Origin: DASUPK01 sp963800285
GTDB taxonomy: Bacteria > Actinomycetota > Thermoleophilia > Solirubrobacterales > 70-9
Length of the DNA: 64,000 bases
Direction: 5' to 3'
Assembly: GCA_963800285.1 (NCBI GenBank)
Contig: CAWDAL010000030.1
Coordinates: 124,001 to 188,000, forward strand
Under the pieces are notes generated by a model that did not search any database, was not told the DNA's origin, and saw nothing but the letters and a program-made list of their open reading frames with translations. Both the position numbers and the translations under genes were made by a program. Shown here in pieces: positions 36,575 through 45,190 of the stretch (positions are counted from its first letter, which is position 1; the number at the start of each line of letters is the position of its first letter).

Positions 36575-39540
36575 CAGCGATTCCTCCCGTGCTTTCGCTT
36601 CCTGCGCCCGCCGGATTGCTCGCGCACGCGGCGCAGCGCCGCGGCGCTTGCCTCGCTGAGCTCGGGACGATCGGGCTGCGAGCCGCCGTTGCCTGCGGGC
36701 GCCTCGCCGTCACCGGTCCCGCCGGCCCCGTCGCCGCCCTCGGCATCGGGGGCGCCGACCGGCGCGGGTGGCTCCGGTTCTGGCGCGGGAGGCTCCGGCT
36801 GCGCGGGCGCGGGCGGCGGGGCCACCGGGCCCGGCGGCTCCGGAACCACGCCCGGGACCTGGGAGCGGCTCGGGGCAGGAGCGACGGGAACCGGCGTCTC
36901 GGCGCGGACGGGCTCATCGGGACCACCGTCCACGCGCGCGACCAGGTTGTCCTCCGGGAAGGCGGGCACCTCGCCGCCCATCTGCTCCTCGATCCGCTCA
37001 CGGCGACGCCGGTAGGCGGGCTCGCGCTCCTTCCAGTGGGTGAGGACGGGCGACGCGATGAAGATCGACGAGTACGTACCGGAGGCGAGGCCGACCATCA
37101 TCGCGAAGGCGAAGTCCTTCAGGGTCGCCCCGCCGAAGATGAACAGCACGGTGACCAGGAAGACGCTCGACAGACCGGTGATCAGCGAACGGGTCAGGAC
37201 CTCGCTCATCGAGCGGTTGACGATCTGGGAGAAGGTCGCACGCGGCAGCCGCGGCACGTTCTCGCGCACGCGGTCGAACACGATCACCGTGTCGTAGAGC
37301 GAGTACCCGAGGATGGTCAGGAACGCGGCGACGGTGCCGCTGGTCACCTCCCTCCCCGTCAGCGAATAGACGCCTCCCGTGATCAGGATGTCGTGGGCCA
37401 CGGCGATCATCACCGGAACCGCGTACTTGGGCTCGAACCGGAACGCGACGTAGGCGGCGATGACCAGCAGCGAGAAGATGATCGCCTCGATCGCGCTCTT
37501 GGCCACCTGCTGCCCGAAGGTCGGACCCACCGTGGTCGCGTTGAACCCGTTGGGGACGATCCCGTACGCGGACTGCAGCGCCGGCTGGACCTTCTGAACC
37601 TCCTCGGGGCTCGCCTTCGAGTCGATCTCGAAGACGTTCGTGCCGAGCTCGTTGTTGGTCGCCTTGGTGATCTGAGCGTCGGTGATGCCGGCGGCGTCGA
37701 CGGTGTCGCGCACGTTGTTCACCGTCGACGCCTTCTCCAGGCCCACGGTGATCCGGCTGCCGCCCTCGAAGTCGATGCCCAGGTTGAGCTGCTTGGTGGC
37801 GAAGGACAGGGCCCCGATCAGCAGGATGCAGCCGGAGAGGCTGAAGAAGTACTTGCTCGCCCGGCTGAAGTCGAAGTGCCACCTGACGCGCTGCTCCGTT
37901 TTCGCGCCCAGAGCCGCCGGCGAGCGCATGAAGCGCGCCCGCCCGAAGAGCCCGAGGAAGGCCTGGGTGAAGACCACCGCCGTGAACAGGGAGGCGATCG
38001 TGCCGACCCCGAGAGTGAAGGCGAACCCCTTCACGTTGGAGGTCGCGAGCGCGAACAGGATGAACGCCGTGATCAGCGTGATCACGTTCGCGTCGACGAT
38101 CGTCGCGATGCCGCGGCGATAGCCGGCGGAGATCGAGCTCAGCATCGATTTGCCCGAGCGCGCCTCCTCCTTGATGCGCTCGAAGATGACGATGTTGGCG
38201 TCGGCCGCCACCCCGATAGTCAGGATCAGCCCCGCGATCCCCGGCAGCGTCAGGGTGATCGGGATCAGCTTGATCAGGGCGAAGAAGAGCACGCCGTAGA
38301 TCGCCAGCCCGACGACCGCGACGAAGCCGAGGAAGCGGTAGTAGATGAGCAGGAAGAGGCAGACCAGGATCAGGCCCACGATCCCCGCCTTCAGCCCCTG
38401 GTCGAGCGCCTGCTGGCCGAGCGTCGCCGAGACCGTCGAGCTCGAGATCTGCGTCAGGTCGACCGGGAGCGCGCCGATCTGCAGGATCTGCGCGAGGTCG
38501 TTCGATTCAGACTGCGTCAGGCCATTGATCTCGGCCCCGGTTCGCCCGTCGATCCCGTCCGGGTTGTCGACGAAGTTGACGATCGGCCGGGACTTGATCT
38601 GCTGGTCGAGGACGACCGCGAAGTGGCCCGAGTACTGGTCCGCGGCGTTCGTGTTGCCCGCCACCCCGGGCGGGGCGTTCTGCAGCCCGCGCTGGGCGAT
38701 TGCCTTGGTGACGTCGTGGAACTTCTGGGCCCCGTCACCACTGAAACCAAAGGTGACGTCCGGCTGATTGAACTGGTCGAAGTTCGCCTTCGGGTCGCTG
38801 ATGTCGGTCCCGGACAGGGCAGGGCGATCCTTGATCACGAACCACTGGGCGTCCGGGCTGTTCTTGTTGTCGGTCTGCGTCTGTCCCTGGTCCGGCTCCT
38901 TCTGCACCACGAGGGTGCCCTGCGGAACGCTCAGGATCTGACTGTTCGCCGGCTGCTTCTGTCCGGGCAGCTCGGAGAGGAGGTCCTTCTTGTTGTCCGC
39001 GGGCCCGGCGATCCAGGCATGGGTCTGCGAGTTGAAGAGGTAGTACTGCGGGCCGGTCGTCGTGCACTTGTTCTGGAAGCACTCCGGCGTCTGCTTGGAG
39101 GCGAGATTGACCGCGTCGTAGAGGCGACTGAAGGAGGACTCCCCGTTCTGGACGTTCGTCTTCGCCGGGTTCGGGATGACGTTCGGCTCCCAGTCGTAGA
39201 AGTACATCTGCGCCGTCTGCCCCACCTGCTTGCTGGCGTTGGCGGCGTTGCTCACGTCCGGGAGGCCGACCCGGATCGAGTCGGTGCCGATCCGGGAGAT
39301 CTCCGGCTCGGACACGCCGAAGGCGTCGGTCCGCTTGCGGATGATCTCGATCGCCCGGTCCATGTCGGCGCTGTCGATCGACGGGTTCTGCGGCGTCGGG
39401 CGCGCCTGGAAGATCAGCTCGGTCCCACCCTTCAGGTCGAGGCCGAGGGTCGTCTTCTCACTCGCGATCACGATCCCCGATCCGAGGATCAGGAGCGCCA
39501 CGAAGGCCAGGACGAAGATGTTGCGACGGCGATTGCTCAC
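36574..39540 (-). CDS. secDF: Fused protein translocase subunits SecD and SecF
   Basis: 988 residues carrying both halves. SecD has LGLDLKGGTELIFQA (P1), the periplasmic P1 insert (about residues 120-270), TLTLPGIAGLILTIGVAADANIVIFERIKEE, and membrane helices. SecF starts near residue 555 with LGIDFEGGSRITVGL and has ILGYSLYDTVIVFDRVREN. A cytoplasmic tail of about 150 residues is Pro/Glu/Gly-rich and ends GGRRKRKHGRNR. It drives proton-motive-force-dependent release of exported proteins. Downstream of ruvB and a zinc-ribbon protein, upstream of the small membrane gene. Confidence 0.95.
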   Translation of the reverse strand: MSNRRRNIFVLAFVALLILGSGIVIASEKTTLGLDLKGGTELIFQARPTPQNPSIDSADMDRAIEIIRKRTDAFGVSEPEISRIGTDSIRVGLPDVSNAANASKQVGQTAQMYFYDWEPNVIPNPAKTNVQNGESSFSRLYDAVNLASKQTPECFQNKCTTTGPQYYLFNSQTHAWIAGPADNKKDLLSELPGQKQPANSQILSVPQGTLVVQKEPDQGQTQTDNKNSPDAQWFVIKDRPALSGTDISDPKANFDQFNQPDVTFGFSGDGAQKFHDVTKAIAQRGLQNAPPGVAGNTNAADQYSGHFAVVLDQQIKSRPIVNFVDNPDGIDGRTGAEINGLTQSESNDLAQILQIGALPVDLTQISSSTVSATLGQQALDQGLKAGIVGLILVCLFLLIYYRFLGFVAVVGLAIYGVLFFALIKLIPITLTLPGIAGLILTIGVAADANIVIFERIKEEARSGKSMLSSISAGYRRGIATIVDANVITLITAFILFALATSNVKGFAFTLGVGTIASLFTAVVFTQAFLGLFGRARFMRSPAALGAKTEQRVRWHFDFSRASKYFFSLSGCILLIGALSFATKQLNLGIDFEGGSRITVGLEKASTVNNVRDTVDAAGITDAQITKATNNELGTNVFEIDSKASPEEVQKVQPALQSAYGIVPNGFNATTVGPTFGQQVAKSAIEAIIFSLLVIAAYVAFRFEPKYAVPVMIAVAHDILITGGVYSLTGREVTSGTVAAFLTILGYSLYDTVIVFDRVRENVPRLPRATFSQIVNRSMSEVLTRSLITGLSSVFLVTVLFIFGGATLKDFAFAMMVGLASGTYSSIFIASPVLTHWKEREPAYRRRRERIEEQMGGEVPAFPEDNLVARVDGGPDEPVRAETPVPVAPAPSRSQVPGVVPEPPGPVAPPPAPAQPEPPAPEPEPPAPVGAPDAEGGDGAGGTGDGEAPAGNGGSQPDRPELSEASAAALRRVREQSGGRRKRKHGRNR

Positions 39541-39644
39541 GGTGTTGAGTTGGTCACGCTAGCGGTCTCGGGCGCCCGTGCCGCACTCATTGCAACACAC
39601 CATGAGATCGACATATTCGGCGGCGATAGAGTCGAACCGACCGT

Positions 39645-40130
39645 CTACTCGGGCGTCAGGACGAGCAGCAGGCCGCCGTCGTCGTCGTACGCCGGGAAGA
39701 GGTCCGCGGTCGCCTCGGTCGGCAGGTCGCCCTCCGCGTTCACGGCGACCTTCTTGCCGAGCGAGCGAACGCCCCATTCGAGGGTCGTCTCGATCGGATC
39801 GGTCTCGCCGTTGCCGTCGGTGTCGGCGGTCTCGCCGCCGTCGCCCTTGTCGATCCACTGCAGCCCGAGCACCTCGCGGACGGGGCGGCCGATCACCTGC
39901 TCGTCCTTCAGGCCGGTGAGCTCGAAGGCGCCCTTGCCCAGGTCCAGGACTCGGGCCTGCTGATCGAGGGTGAAGAAGGCGGCGCCGGGGGCCGGCATGT
40001 AGTCGTCGAGCAGCTCGAAGAGGAAGCCGAAGCCGCACTTCGAGCAGCCCTTCGGCCTCGTGGAGAAGCCCGCCGTGCGCTCTCCGCTCAGCTCCCTGTT
40101 CCCGCAGTTCGGACAGATGAAGTACGGCAT
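39645..40130 (-). CDS. Zinc-ribbon plus PAS-domain protein
   Basis: 161 residues from ATG at 40130 (MPYFICPNCGNRELSG). The N-terminal zinc ribbon has two CxxC pairs (CPNCGNR and CSKCGFGFLFE). A PAS-like domain follows (PAPGAAFFTLDQQARVLDLG, FELTGLKDEQVIGRPVREVLG), with an acidic loop DKGDGGETADTDGNGETDP that could bind calcium. There is no output domain, so it probably modulates a partner, perhaps transcription machinery through the ribbon. Located between ruvB and secDF. Confidence 0.8.
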   Translation of the reverse strand: MPYFICPNCGNRELSGERTAGFSTRPKGCSKCGFGFLFELLDDYMPAPGAAFFTLDQQARVLDLGKGAFELTGLKDEQVIGRPVREVLGLQWIDKGDGGETADTDGNGETDPIETTLEWGVRSLGKKVAVNAEGDLPTEATADLFPAYDDDGGLLLVLTPE

Positions 40131-40181
40131 GCGTGCTCGAAGGCTAGCCAACCCGTCCAGCCGACCGGGCCGTTCTCGTGC

Positions 40182-41252
40182 CTAGAAAAGGCTCGCCATC
40201 CCCTCGGGCACAGGTAGTCCGAGGTGCTCGTAGGCCCGCTCCGTGAGCACCCGTCCGCGGGGCGTGCGCTTCACCAATCCCTGCTGGAGCAGGTAGGGCT
40301 CGAAGACGTCCTCGATCGTGTCGGCCTCCTCCCCGATCGCGACGGCCAGCGTCGAGAGGCCGACCGGGCCACCGCCGAACTTGGAGGCCATCAGCTCGAG
40401 CAGCTGCCGGTCGTGGCGGTCGAGCCCGGCGCGGTCCACCTCGAGCATCTCGAGGGCATCAGAGGCGAGGTCGGCGTCGATGCTGCCACGGTCCTTCACC
40501 TCCGCGAAGTCGCGCACCCGCCGCAGGAGGCGATTGGCCACCCGGGGCGTGCCCCGGGCCCGGCTCGCGATCTCCCCAGCCCCATCTTCGGTCACGTCGA
40601 TGCCGAGGATCCCGGCGGACCGCAGGACGATCTCGCGGAGATCCGCCGAGTCGTAGTGCTCCAGCCGGTGGGAGACGCCGAAGCGGTCGCGCAGCGGCGT
40701 CGTCAGCAGGCCGGTGCGGGTGGTCGCTCCGATCAGGGTGAACGGCGGCAGGTCGAGCGTGACGGTCCGGGCGCCCGCCCCCTGGCCGAGAACCACCGGC
40801 AGGCTCCGGTCCTCCATCGCCGGGTAGAGCGTCTCCTCCACGGCGCGCCCGAGGCGATGGATCTCGTCGATGAAGAACACGCTGCCCGGCTCGAGCGAGG
40901 TGAGGAAGGCGGCGATGTCCGCCTTGCGCTCGAGCGCCGGCCCGGCCGTCTGCACCATCGGCACGCTCAGCTCCGCCGCGATGATGTGCGCGAGCGAGGT
41001 CTTGCCGAGACCGGGTGGCCCGGCGAGCAGGACGTGGTCGAGCGGCTCGCCGCGGCGGCGCGCGGCCTCGATGAAGATTCCGAGCTGCTCGGTGACCTGG
41101 ACCTGGTTGACGAAGTCCTCGAGCTTCGGTGGACGCAGCGATTGGTCGAAGTCGTCGTCCGCACCGACGGCGCGCGCGTCGTGGATGACGACCTCGGTCT
41201 CGTCGTCGTCGATCCCGGGGGTTCGGATCCCCTTGCCGGGCTCGACGCTCAC
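40182..41252 (-). CDS. ruvB: Holliday junction branch migration DNA helicase RuvB
   Basis: AAA+ motor, 356 residues. N-terminal LRPPKLEDFVNQ, Walker A LAGPPGLGKTSLAHIIA, Walker B VFFIDEIHRLGRAVEE, sensor I LIGATTRTGLLTTPLRDRFG, arginine finger region, and a C-terminal winged helix with VGLSTLAVAIGEEADTIEDV and QGLVKRTPRGRVLT. The start overlaps ruvA by four bases. It forms the RuvABC resolvasome with its neighbours. Confidence 0.97.
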   Translation of the reverse strand: MSVEPGKGIRTPGIDDDETEVVIHDARAVGADDDFDQSLRPPKLEDFVNQVQVTEQLGIFIEAARRRGEPLDHVLLAGPPGLGKTSLAHIIAAELSVPMVQTAGPALERKADIAAFLTSLEPGSVFFIDEIHRLGRAVEETLYPAMEDRSLPVVLGQGAGARTVTLDLPPFTLIGATTRTGLLTTPLRDRFGVSHRLEHYDSADLREIVLRSAGILGIDVTEDGAGEIASRARGTPRVANRLLRRVRDFAEVKDRGSIDADLASDALEMLEVDRAGLDRHDRQLLELMASKFGGGPVGLSTLAVAIGEEADTIEDVFEPYLLQQGLVKRTPRGRVLTERAYEHLGLPVPEGMASLF

Positions 41253-41848
41253 GCCGCCTTCGCCCCCGCGGCGCTGCGGAGCGCCGATTGCACGATCTCC
41301 TCGGGGCTCTCACCCTCGGCCTTTGCCAGCAGCTTCTCCGCCTCGGGCGGCGTGTAGCCCAGGTTGAGCAGGCCCTCGCGCGCCAGCGATCGCGGGTCCT
41401 CCTCCGCGGCGACCAGCGCGGCGCCGTCGGTGTCGCCCTCGATCTCCCCTGCGACCTTCTCGCGAAGCTCGACGATGATTCGCTCGGCCGTACGCTTGCC
41501 GACGCCCGGGACCGCCTGGAACCGCTTGGCATCACCGGCGGCGATCGCGCGCAGCAGCTCGCGGACGGTTCCTCCGGAGAGGACCGCCATCGCGACCTTG
41601 GGCCCGACGCCACCCACGGAGATCAGGTGCAGGAAGAGATCGCGCTCCTCCTCGCTGGCGAAGCCATAGAGGCTGAGAGAGTCCTCCCTCGCGACCAGGT
41701 GGGCGTGCAGCGCGGCATGCTTGCCGCGGGCCGGCACCGACTTGAGCGTCTCGGAGGAGACCGCCAACCGGTAGCCGACGCCGCTCGCGTCGATCACCAC
41801 GTAGTCGGGGCGGCGCACAAGAACCTCTCCGCTGACGGAGGCGATCAT
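41249..41848 (-). CDS. ruvA: Holliday junction branch migration protein RuvA
   Basis: 199 residues: OB-fold domain I (MIASVSGEVLVRRPDYVVID), domain II with helix-hairpin-helix motifs (HLISVGGVGPKVAMAVLSG and VPGVGKRTAERIIVEL), and a flexible linker to the RuvB-binding domain III (REGLLNLGYTPPEAEKLL). Binds four-way junctions as a tetramer. Order ruvC-ruvA-ruvB as usual. Confidence 0.97.
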   Translation of the reverse strand: MIASVSGEVLVRRPDYVVIDASGVGYRLAVSSETLKSVPARGKHAALHAHLVAREDSLSLYGFASEEERDLFLHLISVGGVGPKVAMAVLSGGTVRELLRAIAAGDAKRFQAVPGVGKRTAERIIVELREKVAGEIEGDTDGAALVAAEEDPRSLAREGLLNLGYTPPEAEKLLAKAEGESPEEIVQSALRSAAGAKAA

Positions 41849-41929
41849 CCCTCGGGATTCTGCGCCGGGGACCGGATGCCTTTATCCGAGGGCGCGCCCC
41901 GCGGGCGCGACCGATTCATGAAGGCGGGA

Positions 41930-42481
41930 CTAGCCCGCCAGCCGCTGGCGCGCGGCCAGGGCGGGCGTGGTGCCCACCGTCGGCCGGCCGAAATGAGAGA
42001 CGGCGTTGCGAGCTCCCGCCGTGCCGGCGTGGCAGATCGCAACGGCGAAGGCGTCCGCGGCGTGATCGGGCGTCGGCGGCTCGGGCAGGCCGAGGAGGCT
42101 CGCGACCATGCGCTGCACCTGTCCCTTGTCGGCCGAGCCGGACCCGCAGACCGCCTTCTTCACCGCCTGCGGCGTGTAGTCGAAGCACGGCAACGCGTGC
42201 TTCGCGGCGGCCACCATGGCGACTCCGCGCGCCTCGCCGACGCTGAGCGCGGAGGCGACGTTCTTGCCGAAGAAGAGGTCCTCGAGAGCCATCGCCTTGG
42301 GCTCGTGCCAGCGGATCAGCTCCCCGAGGGAATCGTGCAGACGGGTGAGGCGCTGCTCGACGGGCAGGTCGGAGTCGGTCTCGATCACCCCTCCATCGAG
42401 CGCGACCATCCGCTCACCGGACGTGCGGACCACGCCGAATCCGGTGTTGGCGGTACCCGGATCGATACCGATGACGATCAC
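41930..42481 (-). CDS. ruvC: Holliday junction resolvase RuvC
   Basis: 183 residues, RNase H fold. Catalytic acidic residues are in MIVIGIDPGTANTGFGVV (first Asp), MALEDLFFGKNVASAL (Glu) and PTPDHAADAFAVAICH (Asp pair). The YTPQAVKKAVCGSGSADKGQ segment binds junction DNA. An 81-base gap separates it from ruvA. Confidence 0.96.
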   Translation of the reverse strand: MIVIGIDPGTANTGFGVVRTSGERMVALDGGVIETDSDLPVEQRLTRLHDSLGELIRWHEPKAMALEDLFFGKNVASALSVGEARGVAMVAAAKHALPCFDYTPQAVKKAVCGSGSADKGQVQRMVASLLGLPEPPTPDHAADAFAVAICHAGTAGARNAVSHFGRPTVGTTPALAARQRLAG

Positions 42482-42556
42482 GCCTCTTCATTCTCACTCG
42501 CCCCCCGGATGTCCTTTGACGGAGGCGAAGGAGGTTCCCGGGCATTCCGTGTCGAG

Positions 42557-42562
42557 TACGAT
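42557..42562 (+). promoter_or_regulatory. -10 box of the exported-protein gene; likely leaderless
   Basis: TACGAT ends nine bases before the ATG of the 42572 gene, the same geometry as the mihF -10, and no Shine-Dalgarno lies between. No clear -35. Confidence 0.4.
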
Positions 42563-42571
42563 CGCGCGGCA

Positions 42572-43633
42572 ATGCGGAGGCCAGGGAGAAGCAGGACGGG
42601 GCTGCTCGCCGTCTGTGGGCTCGGGGCACTGCTCCTGACACTGCCCGCAGTCAGCGGGGCCAAGGCTCCCGTCGTCAAGCGCCAGGGCTACATCGAGGTG
42701 ACGCCCTCGAGCCTCAGCACAGCTCCCGCCCAGGCGGCGAAGAAGACGAAAAAGAAGAAGCACGTCGTCCCCGCGATCACCACCGTCGCGGCCGGCCCGC
42801 TCTCTTCCTCAGGCACCGGGTCGGCGACGGCCAGCTGCTCCGGCAAGACCCACATCTCCGGCGGGGGCTACGCGGTCTCGCCGACCCTGAGCTTCGGACC
42901 CCCGCCCTCCGGCCTGAACGCGGTGAGCTCTACGTCGATCCCAGTGGGAGCGACCGGCTGGAACGCGAAGGCCGACGCATTCGCGGTCACCGTGGCCTCC
43001 GGCAGCCTGACGACCTTCGCTCGCTGCGAGAGCAACTCCCTGGGCCGGATCGGCGTCGTCGTGACCGGCTCGGCGACCGTGCCGCCCGGAGTCCTCGACA
43101 ACCTCGTGATCCATTGCCCGTCGGGAACCCACGTGGTCGGCGCGGGCTATGACGGCACGGGCCTCGCGGCATACAACCTGACGAACGCGAACTTCCGGAT
43201 CTTCATCCTCCAGTCCCGCCGGACCGCGCTCAACGAGTGGACGATCTCCGCATTCGAGAACAGCGTGGGGACGAATCCACCGAGCGGAAACGTGACCGTC
43301 GCCGCGATCTGTGAGCTGAACGCGAAGGGTCGCTCGATCGGCGAGGTCAGCACCTTCTCGTCGTTCGGGAACAACTCGCGGGCGTCCGGCGATCCGACCT
43401 GTCCCTCGAAGCAGCACGTCGTCTCCGGCGGATACGCGCTGTCGCCGATCCCATCGAACAGCGGCAGCCCTCCGGTGGTTGGCGTGGACGAGTTCGAACC
43501 AAGCGGAAAGAGCACCTGGCACCTGGGCCTGCATACGGTTCCGACGCAACCGCAGCCGGGCGGAAGCTCGGTCGCGACCTACGCCTACTGCGCGAACGAC
43601 AAGATCAAGAAGAAGAGGAAGAAGAAGAAGTAG
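42572..43633 (+). CDS. Exported protein with poly-lysine C-terminus
   Basis: 353 residues. The open frame extends far upstream, but only antisense to ruvC and ruvA. The signal peptide is about residues 1-27 (LLAVCGLGALLLTLPAVSGA). The mature part starts with a Lys-rich patch, then three similar beta-rich modules each beginning with a Cys and containing HVVGAGYDG, HVVSGGYALSP or HISGGGYAVSP, so it is an internally repeated protein with one disulfide per module likely. The protein ends NDKIKKKRKKKK. Unknown function; probably surface-associated. Confidence 0.8.
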   Translation: MRRPGRSRTGLLAVCGLGALLLTLPAVSGAKAPVVKRQGYIEVTPSSLSTAPAQAAKKTKKKKHVVPAITTVAAGPLSSSGTGSATASCSGKTHISGGGYAVSPTLSFGPPPSGLNAVSSTSIPVGATGWNAKADAFAVTVASGSLTTFARCESNSLGRIGVVVTGSATVPPGVLDNLVIHCPSGTHVVGAGYDGTGLAAYNLTNANFRIFILQSRRTALNEWTISAFENSVGTNPPSGNVTVAAICELNAKGRSIGEVSTFSSFGNNSRASGDPTCPSKQHVVSGGYALSPIPSNSGSPPVVGVDEFEPSGKSTWHLGLHTVPTQPQPGGSSVATYAYCANDKIKKKRKKKK

Positions 43634-43637
43634 CCGG

Positions 43638-44393
43638 CTAGCTCGCGGCCGCGACCCTCTCCAGGATCTCCTCAGGCACGTCGAAGTTCGCGTGCACGGA
43701 GTCGACGTCGTCGTGCTCCTCGAGGGCGTCCATCAGGCGCAGCAGCGCCGGGGCATCGGCCTCGCCCACCTCGACCGCGCTCTTCGGCTCCATCGAGAGC
43801 TCGGCCGACTGGATCTCGACGCCACCTGACTCGAGCGCCGAGCGAACGGAGGCAAGGTCCGTGGCGCTCGTCGTCACCTTGAGCAGGTCACCGTCCTCAC
43901 TGACGTCCTCGGCTCCCGCGTCGATTGCGGGCATCAGGTCATCCTCGCCATAGCGCTCGCCGTCGACCAGGATCACGCCGCGCTTCTCGAACTGCCAGGC
44001 GACCGAACCGGGCTCGCCGAGGCTCCCTCCGTTTCTCTCGAACGCGTGCCGGATCTCCGACCCGGTTCGGTTGCGGTTGTCGGTCAGGGTTTCGACGAGA
44101 ATCGCCGCGCCACCGGGGCCGTAGCCCTCATATGAGACGGTCTCGATCGCGGCCGCGTCGGCGCCCTCTCCCGTGCCGCGGTCGATGGCCCGCTGGATGT
44201 TGTCCTTCGGCATCGAGGCGTCGCGCGCCTTCTGCACCGCAAGACCGAGCGCCGGATTGGCGTCGGCATTGCCGCCGCCGTCGCGGGCGGCCACGGTGAT
44301 CGCCCGTGCGAGCTTGGTGAAGAGCTTGCCGCGCTTCGCGTCGGCCGCGCCCTTCTTGTGCTTGATGGAGGACCACTTGGAGTGACCGGACAT
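43638..44393 (-). CDS. yebC: YebC/PmpR-family transcriptional and translational regulator
   Basis: 251 residues. The N-terminus MSGHSKWSSIKHKKGAADAK is diagnostic, followed by KLFTKLARAITVAARDGGGN and the central acidic domains. Family members act as DNA-binding regulators or in translation of polyproline stretches. It usually precedes ruvC; here an oppositely oriented exported-protein gene lies between them, its stop only five bases from the yebC stop. Confidence 0.95.
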   Translation of the reverse strand: MSGHSKWSSIKHKKGAADAKRGKLFTKLARAITVAARDGGGNADANPALGLAVQKARDASMPKDNIQRAIDRGTGEGADAAAIETVSYEGYGPGGAAILVETLTDNRNRTGSEIRHAFERNGGSLGEPGSVAWQFEKRGVILVDGERYGEDDLMPAIDAGAEDVSEDGDLLKVTTSATDLASVRSALESGGVEIQSAELSMEPKSAVEVGEADAPALLRLMDALEEHDDVDSVHANFDVPEEILERVAAAS

Positions 44394-44419
44394 GCCTCGA
44401 TTCTAGGAGGCCGCCGAGA

Positions 44420-44457
44420 AGCGGACGGGGCGCCATCTTGGGCGCCCCGTCTCCGCT
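44420..44457. terminator. Hairpin between the P-domain gene and yebC
   Basis: An 11-bp perfect stem GACGGGGCGCC/GGCGCCCCGTC with a six-base loop, extended by AGCG/CGCT past a two-base bulge. No U-run on either strand. It lies 26 bases past the stop of the minus-strand P-domain gene and is probably its terminator. Confidence 0.55.
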
Positions 44458-44482
44458 CACAACCTGGCCATGCTCGTCTCGG

Positions 44483-45100
44483 CTACTTCTTGGGGTTCGT
44501 CTCCTTGATCGTCAGCCGGAAGCAATCGACGGTGCCGGTGGCGTGCTGGCTGTTGTCGTCCATCACGAGCAGCGACCAGAGGGCGTTGGTCGCCTTCTTC
44601 GCGCCCAGGCCCTTGAGCTGGTTGAGGTTCTCCTGGGGCGCATAGGTCCCCACGAACGGCGCATCGAGACCAGGCGTGCTGATCAGCGTCGGCGAGTTGC
44701 TGTCGAACGTCGTCAGGCCCCCAGAGCATCCGGCGAATCCGTTGCCGTAGTTGTTGCCGTTGCCTCCGACGTCGTGCGCGAGGTTGATCACGCCTCTCGG
44801 AGTGGCGAGATAGAGCTCGAGGTCGCTCGCGAACGGATGCGTCACCCGTACCCCGACGGTGACGTGCTTGAGCTTGCCCCTCGGATTGAGCTTCGCCACC
44901 TTGACCGAGTCGCGGACCAGTTGCACGGCCGCGCCGCCGCCGTCCGGGATGTTGAGCGGCACTCCGCCGGACGGCGCTCCGACGCCAACCTGGAACGTCT
45001 TGACGATGACCTTCTTCCTGGCCCCCGCAGCCGGCGCCGCCAGAACGAGACCCAGGACCAGCGCCGCAACGGCGATCAGGCCCAGCTTGCGTCCGAACAT
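44483..45100 (-). CDS. Secreted protein consisting of a proprotein-convertase P-domain
   Basis: 205 residues. The signal peptide is about residues 1-27 (LIAVAALVLGLVLAAPAAGA). The remainder is a P/Homo-B jelly-roll domain: VTVGVRVTHPFASDLELYLA, INLAHDVGGNGNNYGNGF, APFVGTYAPQENLNQLKG, NALWSLLVMDDNSQHATGTV, CFRLTIKE. Such domains normally follow a subtilisin-like protease domain; here there is no protease part. It ends NPKK. RBS GGAGGGA. Possibly an extracellular adhesion or stabilising module. Confidence 0.85.
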   Translation of the reverse strand: MFGRKLGLIAVAALVLGLVLAAPAAGARKKVIVKTFQVGVGAPSGGVPLNIPDGGGAAVQLVRDSVKVAKLNPRGKLKHVTVGVRVTHPFASDLELYLATPRGVINLAHDVGGNGNNYGNGFAGCSGGLTTFDSNSPTLISTPGLDAPFVGTYAPQENLNQLKGLGAKKATNALWSLLVMDDNSQHATGTVDCFRLTIKETNPKK

Positions 45101-45190
45101 TGGTGTCCCTCCTGTGATGAGGGCTCGTCTCCCCCCGAGCGCCTGCTGTTGTCCTCCCCTAAACCCGGCCCTCCAAAGCTAGTTGCGCGC

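Noticed and set aside
36589..39963. Very long plus-strand open frame (over 1100 codons) opposite secDF
   Set aside because: Composition is Arg/Asp/Glu/Val/Leu-rich antisense translation typical of high-GC codon bias; no motif, and secDF is certain on the other strand.
41288..42571. N-terminal extension of the exported-protein frame at 42572
   Set aside because: Lies antisense to ruvA and ruvC and would bury the signal peptide more than 400 residues inside the protein.
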